The notes beneath the pieces are model-generated. The model was given only the letters and a program-made list of their open reading frames with translations, did not search any database and was not told the origin of the DNA. From assembly GCA_035298905.1 (NCBI GenBank), contig DATGXQ010000006.1:1-45959 (forward strand): a DNA stretch of 45,959 nt, written 5' to 3'. The position numbers and the translations under genes are program-made. The DNA is from DATGXB01 sp035298905. Its GTDB lineage: Bacteria; Cyanobacteriota; Cyanobacteriia; Cyanobacteriales; Nostocaceae. Positions 41,308 to 45,959 of this stretch are shown piece after piece; within the stretch, counting starts at the first letter, position 1, and each line of letters begins with the position of its first letter.

Positions 41308-42363
41308 ATGACGAATCAAGTTTTTCCAGTTGTTTGGCACAATAACGCTGTTTTACTGATTGATCAAACCCGCTTACCGCAAGAATATTCAGTGGTAGAA
41401 ATTAGTCGTAGTGAAGATATGGCGGTAGCTATTAAGACTATGATTGTCAGAGGTGCGCCAGCTATTGGTGTGGCTGCTGCTTATGGCATGTACCTGGGTG
41501 CGAGGGAGATTGAGACCAGCGATCGCCAGGAATTTCTGGCACAATTAGAAAAAGTCGCCGATTTATTGCGGGCTACCCGTCCCACTGCGGTAAACTTATT
41601 TTGGGCGATCGCTCGGATGATGAAGACAGCCTATGAAACTTTAGGAGATGTAGAGCAAATTAAACAAGTTCTCCTAGAAACTGCCCAAATCATCCAACAT
41701 GAAGACTTACAAACCTGTCAAGCTATAGGTGATCACGGTTTAAAAGCATTACCCCAAAACCCCGAACAACTCACCCTCCTTACCCACTGTAACGCCGGTG
41801 CATTAGCTACCGCAGGGTACGGAACAGCATTAGGTGTAGTTCGTTCCGCATGGAAACAAGGAAGACTCACCAGAGTATTTGCAGACGAAACTCGTCCCCG
41901 TTTACAAGGTGCAAAACTCACCGCTTGGGAATGTGTACAAGAAGGAATACCCGTCACAGTTATTACAGATAATATGGCTGCCCATTGTATGCAAAAAGGA
42001 TTAATACATGCAGTGGTTGTTGGTGCGGATAGAATCGCTGCTAATGGTGATACAGCCAATAAAATCGGTACTTACAGTTTAGCTATAGTTGCCAAAGCCC
42101 ATAATATCCCCTTTTTCGTTGCCGCGCCTTTATCTACTGTTGACTTTCAACTAGCTAACGGTCGTCAAATTCCTATTGAAGAAAGAGACCCCACAGAAAT
42201 ATACCAAGTTGGTGATACTCAACTTACACCCAAAGGAGTGGATTTTTATAACCCAGCCTTTGATGTTACCCCTGCTGAGTTAATTACAGCAATTATTACC
42301 GAAAACGGCGCATTTTCACCTGGTGATTTAGCTAAATCTCAGTTACAACAGAATTGTAACTAA
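41308..42363 (+). CDS. mtnA: S-methyl-5-thioribose-1-phosphate isomerase
   Basis: 351 residues. Converts methylthioribose-1-phosphate to methylthioribulose-1-phosphate in methionine salvage. Typical of the eIF2B-like fold: SEDMAVAIKTMIVRGAPAIG near 30-49, AATRPTAVNLFWAIARM-type helix (RATRPTAVNLFWAIARM), TLLTHCNAGALATAGYGTAL (catalytic Cys in HCNAG), FADETRPRLQGAKLTAW, VVGADRIAANGDTANKIGTY (catalytic Asp), and EERDPTEI. Starts at an ATG 16 bp before nothing else upstream; the aspartyl protease gene follows 16 bp after its stop. Confidence 0.95.
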   Translation: MTNQVFPVVWHNNAVLLIDQTRLPQEYSVVEISRSEDMAVAIKTMIVRGAPAIGVAAAYGMYLGAREIETSDRQEFLAQLEKVADLLRATRPTAVNLFWAIARMMKTAYETLGDVEQIKQVLLETAQIIQHEDLQTCQAIGDHGLKALPQNPEQLTLLTHCNAGALATAGYGTALGVVRSAWKQGRLTRVFADETRPRLQGAKLTAWECVQEGIPVTVITDNMAAHCMQKGLIHAVVVGADRIAANGDTANKIGTYSLAIVAKAHNIPFFVAAPLSTVDFQLANGRQIPIEERDPTEIYQVGDTQLTPKGVDFYNPAFDVTPAELITAIITENGAFSPGDLAKSQLQQNCN

Positions 42364-42379
42364 AATCAATCAATTTCTG

Positions 42380-43576
42380 ATGTTTTCCTCAACTTCCACC
42401 AGAGTACAAAACTCACACCAACGCAGAAACAAGCTGTTTGGTGTGCTACTTACTAGCATTTTTTTGGCTAGTATTTCTTCATTTCTCCCTACACCCGCAC
42501 TTGGTCAAACTAACAGACAAACCCTTGGTCGTCAACTTCTACAAACATTTATCAGATGTGTAGAAAAGAAAATTCCTAACCCCAATATAGCTAATGAAAC
42601 ACAACTGCAAAATGCCGCCACAGATTGTATAGCTAAAGAAATATTATTAGACAGTAATGGAAAATTGCGTCCTGATGCCAATGATCGTGTAGCTGCTTTA
42701 ATTGAAGTTTCTGGTGCTAAACTTCCTCAACGTATTGCCAAGGGAAAAGCCAATATTACACTTAGTTATCTAGCGGAAAACCAAATTTATACTATTCCCG
42801 TCAGTATTGGTAATACCAACAAAACTTTTTTGCTAGATACTGGTTCTGGTCAAACAATAGTTAACTCTCAACTAGCGAGACAACTAGGTTTAAAAAGTGT
42901 CGCTGTACCCCCTGGACTTTTACAACAAAAACCAGTTATTGGTGGTAATCTCTCACAAGTTCCTGCTAGTGTGTTCACTTTACCGACATTATCTGTTAGT
43001 GCAGCCAGTGTTACGAATTTATATGTTTTAGGACTTCCTTCAGCATCAATACCAGATAATTTAGCAGGAGTTTTAGGATTAGATTTTTTAAGTCATTTTG
43101 ATTTAATTATTAATCCTCAAAACCGACAATTACAATTATTACCACCTTCTCAACCTGTGAGTGGTGCAATTCCTTTGCGGGGAAATTTTGGAATTTTAAC
43201 TGCTCAAGTTTATATCAATAATCAAGGACCATTCAACTTTATTGTTGATACTGGTGCTACATCAATGATTATATCAAAAGATTTAGCCCAAAAGTTGAGA
43301 ATTGATCTGAACATGGCTGAAAGAGAAGAAATTTTAGGTTTTGGTGGCACAGAAAACGCTAAAAAAATTACTTTAGCAAAAATTCAGTTACAACAACACC
43401 AAGCTACTAAATTGGAAGCTTATATTCTCGAAAATAGTCCAATTTTAACATTACCAGGAATCCAAGGAATTATCGGACAAAATTTTCTCAATCAATATCG
43501 TCAACATTGGCGGTTTGGTAAACGTAATTCTTTGGGTTTAATCGAATCTGGAACTTTAGTTTTAACCCCGTTATGA
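42380..43576 (+). CDS. Secreted protease with two retropepsin-like domains
   Basis: 398 residues. The N-terminal signal peptide has hydrophobic residues about 20-36 and a possible cleavage after LGQ (43). Two aspartyl protease motifs are present: Asp153 in FLLDTGSGQTIVN and Asp290 in FIVDTGATSMIIS. Each is followed by a G(V/I)(L/I)G-type strand (GVLGLDFLSHFDLIINP and GIIGQNFLNQY). Retropepsins are homodimers with one DTG per chain, so two DTG domains in one chain could form an intramolecular dimer. Substrate unknown. It is 16 bp downstream of mtnA and ends before a clear terminator. Confidence 0.85.
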   Translation: MFSSTSTRVQNSHQRRNKLFGVLLTSIFLASISSFLPTPALGQTNRQTLGRQLLQTFIRCVEKKIPNPNIANETQLQNAATDCIAKEILLDSNGKLRPDANDRVAALIEVSGAKLPQRIAKGKANITLSYLAENQIYTIPVSIGNTNKTFLLDTGSGQTIVNSQLARQLGLKSVAVPPGLLQQKPVIGGNLSQVPASVFTLPTLSVSAASVTNLYVLGLPSASIPDNLAGVLGLDFLSHFDLIINPQNRQLQLLPPSQPVSGAIPLRGNFGILTAQVYINNQGPFNFIVDTGATSMIISKDLAQKLRIDLNMAEREEILGFGGTENAKKITLAKIQLQQHQATKLEAYILENSPILTLPGIQGIIGQNFLNQYRQHWRFGKRNSLGLIESGTLVLTPL

Positions 43577-43634
43577 GAAAAAATTTAATTTGTAGTTTGG
43601 AACGTAGCTTGCTTTCCGTAAAGTAAGAAGTGAC

Positions 43635-43662
43635 ACCCAACAAAACTTTGATCATGTTGGGT
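43635..43662 (+). terminator. Rho-independent terminator of the mtnA-protease unit
   Basis: ACCCAACA (43635-43642) pairs perfectly with TGTTGGGT (43655-43662), 12-base loop, followed by TTTGTTTC. Confidence 0.75.
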
Positions 43663-43749
43663 TTTGTTTCTCAACCCAATTTACGTATACTATGTAAAAG
43701 GCAAATTAAAAAATCTTGTTATCAAAGCTAAACAAGAATGCTACTTTTT

Positions 43750-43847
43750 TATGGCACATTTCAGGTAAATGAGGTACAAGATTTAGAAACAAAGCCTGAT
43801 GCTAAGAGACTTTCAACCCTGTTCTCTGTTCCCTGTTTCCTGTTGTA
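43750..43847 (+). repeat. MITE-like repeat, copy 5
   Basis: 98 bp, aligned with the 8950 copy but with one 7-bp unit fewer (three CTGTT-type units). The left end has decayed (TATGGCAC) and the right end is CTGTTGTA. Shared core: TTTCAGGTAAATGAGGTAC, AAACAAAGCC and TAAGAGACTTTCA. Confidence 0.7.
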
Positions 43848-43893
43848 CTTACAAATATAGTAAATTAGACTAAATCAAGGCACTAGCAAAATA

Positions 43894-44373
43894 ATGAAAA
43901 AATTAATTCCCCTTGTTGCTTTAATTTTCTCTAGCACTTGGTTGGTAAGTTGCGGTGATGAACCAACTAAAACCAACCAGGACACTACTAGCAATATTGT
44001 TGAACAACCCGCAGTTTCCCCAACAAGTACACCAGCGACTACAACGAAACCTACTCCAGAATCTACACCAGTCGCAAGAACAGAAACGCAACAACCAAAA
44101 GTAGGAACAGTTACAGAGTTAGTAAGTGGTGATATCAGCTGTTATGTAACTTTAGTAGATGAAGAGGGAAAGGTACAAAATTTAGGTGCAACTTTTGAAG
44201 TTTGTGAACAAAAGGATGTTTTAAATAAAAAAGTCCGACTTAGTTATTCTTTAGAAAAAGTTAATGATTGCCAAAGTGCGGAACCTTGCGGTAAAACTCG
44301 TGAGGAATCTTTAATTAGTAAAATAGAAATTGTAGACAATAATTCTGCAAATCCACCTGATGATAATAATTAA
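43894..44373 (+). CDS. Small lipoprotein
   Basis: 159 residues. A short signal sequence ends in LVSC with the lipidated Cys20 (hydrophobic region 4-17). Then come a Thr/Pro/Ala-rich linker (about 24-70) and a small domain (about 72-155) with EQKPKVGTVTEL-type text: KVGTVTELVSGDISCYVTLV, FEVCEQKDVLNKKVRLSYSL, and paired Cys residues (SCYV, EVCEQ, DCQS, EPCG). The four cysteines could form two disulfides in the periplasm. Function unknown; no family recognised. It ends at a decayed copy of the MITE-like repeat. Confidence 0.78.
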   Translation: MKKLIPLVALIFSSTWLVSCGDEPTKTNQDTTSNIVEQPAVSPTSTPATTTKPTPESTPVARTETQQPKVGTVTELVSGDISCYVTLVDEEGKVQNLGATFEVCEQKDVLNKKVRLSYSLEKVNDCQSAEPCGKTREESLISKIEIVDNNSANPPDDNN

Positions 44374-44374
44374 T

Positions 44375-44412
44375 TACAGCAGTTTCTATTTAAGTGAAGT
44401 ACACTATAGGAT
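44375..44412 (+). repeat. MITE-like repeat, left end only (copy 6)
   Basis: TACAGCAGTTTCTATTTAAG and TGAAGTACA match the left third of the 8950 element. The right part is missing, and a separate duplicated block follows at 44415. Confidence 0.5.
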
Positions 44413-44414
44413 GA

Positions 44415-44652
44415 CGATCTGATTTTTGAAAAATACGTAGGGTGGGCATTTTCTCAAAATTTCCGCTTTGACTGAAGATTCTCTGCAACAATGCCCAACC
44501 CACACATACTTAAATTTTTTTACAAATAATTGCCGATCTGATTTTTGAAAAATACGTAGAAAAATACGTAGGGTGGGCATCTTCTAAAAATTTCCGCTTT
44601 GACTGAAGATTCTCTGCAACAATTCCCACCCTACACATACTTAAATTTTTTC
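44415..44652. repeat. Tandemly duplicated 110-120 bp block
   Basis: Unit 1 (44415-44521) and unit 2 (44534-44652) share CGATCTGATTTTTGAAAAAT, ACGTAGGGTGGGCAT, TTTCCGCTTTGACTGAAGAT, TCTCTGCAACAA and ACACATACTTAAA. Each has an inverted core (GGGTGGGCA against TGCCCAACCC or TTCCCACCC). In unit 2 GAAAAATACGTA is repeated a second time. Confidence 0.8.
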
Positions 44653-44818
44653 ACTGATAATGATTAAAGTCATGATTTTCACAAAATACCTATCATTTAA
44701 ATTCTCGATTTGGCAAGTATTCTGATTCCTGACTCCTGACTTCTGAACTCTTACATTTAATTGATGCTGTGTCCTAACGCTAAAACTTGTCAATTTTCCT
44801 AGTATTGACAGATTTTTG

Positions 44819-45913
44819 TCAAGGATAGATTCTTTCACCTGTGTTAGAGTTAAAGACAAATATTTTGGTTAAATCTAATTGCAGATGGAGGGAATCACCC
44901 GACCTCAATTTTACCCCTCCACCTACTTGCACGTTTAACAAATTAGAGGAGTTGGGTAAACTGACCCGAATCAATGTCTCTCTTCCCAAGGGTTCTACTA
45001 CCTTAACTTCTACTAATAGTATTGCTGGCTGATTATTTGATTCTGATTGGGTGATATTGATATGTTCTGGTCGAATACCTAAGTTGATATTTTGTCCTAG
45101 AGTTAAAGGTAAATTTTTCTGTAATTCTGGGGGAATGGCAATAATTTGTCCATTAATATTAAAGCTATCATTGTTGTAGATGGCAGGTAATATATTCATG
45201 GGCGGATTACCGATGAAAGTAGCTACCATTTCATTAGCTGGTAAATTATAAATATTTTGTGGTTCACCAATTTGCTGGATTCTCCCCCGATTTAAGACGA
45301 CAATTTTATCAGCCAAGGTCATGGCTTCAACTTGGTCATGAGTAACATAAATAGTAGTAATTCCTAATTTTTGATGCAGTTGTTTTAATTCTGCTCTGGT
45401 ATCATCTCTTAACTGAGCATCTAAATTGGATAATGGTTCATCCATTAAGAATAATTGCGGTTGACGAGCGATCGCTCTTCCTAATGCTACTCTTTGCTGT
45501 TGTCCCCCTGATAGCTGCTTGGGTTTACGGTCTAACAGGTGTTCTAAGGACAGCGATCGCGCTACGGTTATCACTCGTTCTTGGATGGTCTTAGAGTCCA
45601 CCTTTCGCATTTCTAACCCAAAGGCAATATTTTGGGATACGGTCATGTGAGGATATAACGCATAGTTCTGAAATACCATCGCTACATCGCGTTGTCTGGC
45701 TGGGACATTATTCACCAAGCGATCGCCTATGAACAATTTACCAGAGGTGATAGTTTCCAAACCAGCGATCGTCCTTAAAATGGTGGATTTTCCACAACCA
45801 GAAGGCCCGACTAATACCCAAAATTCCCCGTCAGGAATATCTAAGTTAATGTCCTCGATGGCAGTGACATTGTTAAATTTGCGTTTGACGCTTTCTAGCA
45901 GGACTTTAGCCAT
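44819..45913 (-). CDS. ABC transporter ATP-binding protein (UgpC/MalK type)
   Basis: 364 residues, complete. It drives an importer, usually of sugars or glycerol-3-phosphate, with membrane permeases encoded elsewhere. Walker A GPSGCGKST at 37-45, Q-loop MVFQNYALYPHMTV, signature LSGGQQQRVALGRAIA near 135-150, Walker B LFLMDEPLSNLD, H-loop IYVTHDQVEAMTLAD, and a C-terminal TOBE/OB regulatory domain (about 235-364) with NLGIRPEHINI. The ATG at 45913 is near the window end; no binding protein or permease is visible in the window. Confidence 0.95.
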   Translation of the reverse strand: MAKVLLESVKRKFNNVTAIEDINLDIPDGEFWVLVGPSGCGKSTILRTIAGLETITSGKLFIGDRLVNNVPARQRDVAMVFQNYALYPHMTVSQNIAFGLEMRKVDSKTIQERVITVARSLSLEHLLDRKPKQLSGGQQQRVALGRAIARQPQLFLMDEPLSNLDAQLRDDTRAELKQLHQKLGITTIYVTHDQVEAMTLADKIVVLNRGRIQQIGEPQNIYNLPANEMVATFIGNPPMNILPAIYNNDSFNINGQIIAIPPELQKNLPLTLGQNINLGIRPEHINITQSESNNQPAILLVEVKVVEPLGRETLIRVSLPNSSNLLNVQVGGGVKLRSGDSLHLQLDLTKIFVFNSNTGERIYP

Positions 45914-45959
45914 TGTTGTGTCAGTTGTCAGTGGACAGGAGGGGGCAGGGGATAGAGGG

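Larger units (their letters stand above)
43577..43893. other. Gap with a terminator and a MITE-like repeat
   Basis: Holds the terminator at 43635-43662 and the 98-bp repeat at 43750-43847. The 46 bp before the lipoprotein ATG would carry its promoter; none was identified. Confidence 0.5.
44374..44818. other. Non-coding gap before the ABC ATPase
   Basis: 445 bp holding the repeat end at 44375 and the duplicated block at 44415-44652. 44718-44748 carries TGACTCCTGACTTCTGA-type repeats like those in the repeat at 863. No gene seen. Confidence 0.45.

Noticed and set aside
44641..44859. Minus-strand 72-codon frame before the ABC ATPase
   Set aside because: It lies partly in repeated DNA and partly over the ATPase 3' end, with no known domain.
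1..45959. tRNA or rRNA genes
   Set aside because: I looked through every gap and saw no cloverleaf core (GTTCGAATC/GGTTC boxes with matching stems) and no rRNA segment.

Overview
The window looks like chromosomal DNA of a filamentous, heterocyst-type cyanobacterium (Nostoc/Anabaena-like). Four things point that way. The octamer GCGATCGC (HIP1) occurs throughout genes and gaps. Runs of 7-bp short tandem repeats (CCCTGTT, CCCCAAT, GGGGAGAT types, known as STRR in heterocystous cyanobacteria) fill many gaps. Several small MITE-like elements are present. The housekeeping genes (clpC, lysA-cdaA-uppS, gatB, crtE, folD) have cyanobacterial-looking sequences. I cannot fix the species, and I saw no rRNA, tRNA or CRISPR array.

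Layout. 1-4.3 kb: a secreted SPOR-like protein, then a minus-strand group folD, crtE (carotenoid/phytol precursor) and a DUF212/PAP2-like membrane protein, preceded by an alpha/beta hydrolase. 4.3-5.3 kb: two MITE-like elements, a small membrane protein and a broken fragment of a second copy of it. 5.6-8.9 kb: an AT-rich accessory island with a PIN-domain (DUF4935-like) protein facing four tandem XRE-type repressor genes. Each repressor gene has a different palindrome at its start, and copies of one intergenic unit are interspersed. 9.2-13.7 kb: a lipoprotein-like OB-fold candidate, two tandem Nudix hydrolases with an overlapping unknown gene, an AI-2E family transporter, a TspO-like protein and a small unknown. 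13.8-16.0 kb: a two-gene operon of a DUF262 (ParB/Srx-like nuclease) protein and a HEPN protein, a plausible defence or abortive-infection module. 16.3-24.4 kb: core genes clpC, rimI, lysA-cdaA-uppS, a DUF3143 protein and a J-domain membrane protein. 24.5-28.0 kb: decayed toxin-antitoxin genes (two reading frames each broken by an in-frame TAA), then a type II restriction-modification pair. 28.1-32.5 kb: gatB, a repeat-filled gap, and a cation/proton antiporter with a USP-like tail. 32.5-40.8 kb: an ABC exporter and a minus-strand operon of monooxygenase, amidohydrolase, esterase, aldo/keto reductase and sulfonate-type binding lipoprotein. 41.3-46 kb: mtnA (methionine salvage), a double retropepsin-like protease, a lipoprotein, a duplicated repeat block and a UgpC/MalK-type ABC ATPase.

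How parts may work together. CdaA (c-di-AMP synthesis) sits between LysA (lysine and possibly peptidoglycan precursor supply) and UppS (undecaprenyl carrier), linking the second messenger to cell-wall supply. The 35-41 kb operon looks like scavenging of an organosulfur or related organic compound: a flavin monooxygenase with a periplasmic sulfonate-type binding protein, and mtnA recycles methylthio-sulfur nearby. The XRE array, the DUF262-HEPN pair, the R-M pair and the TA remnants make this a window of core genes interrupted by several defence or selfish cassettes. The XRE array with its different operators, and the DUF262-HEPN pair, are the best candidates for little-described biology.
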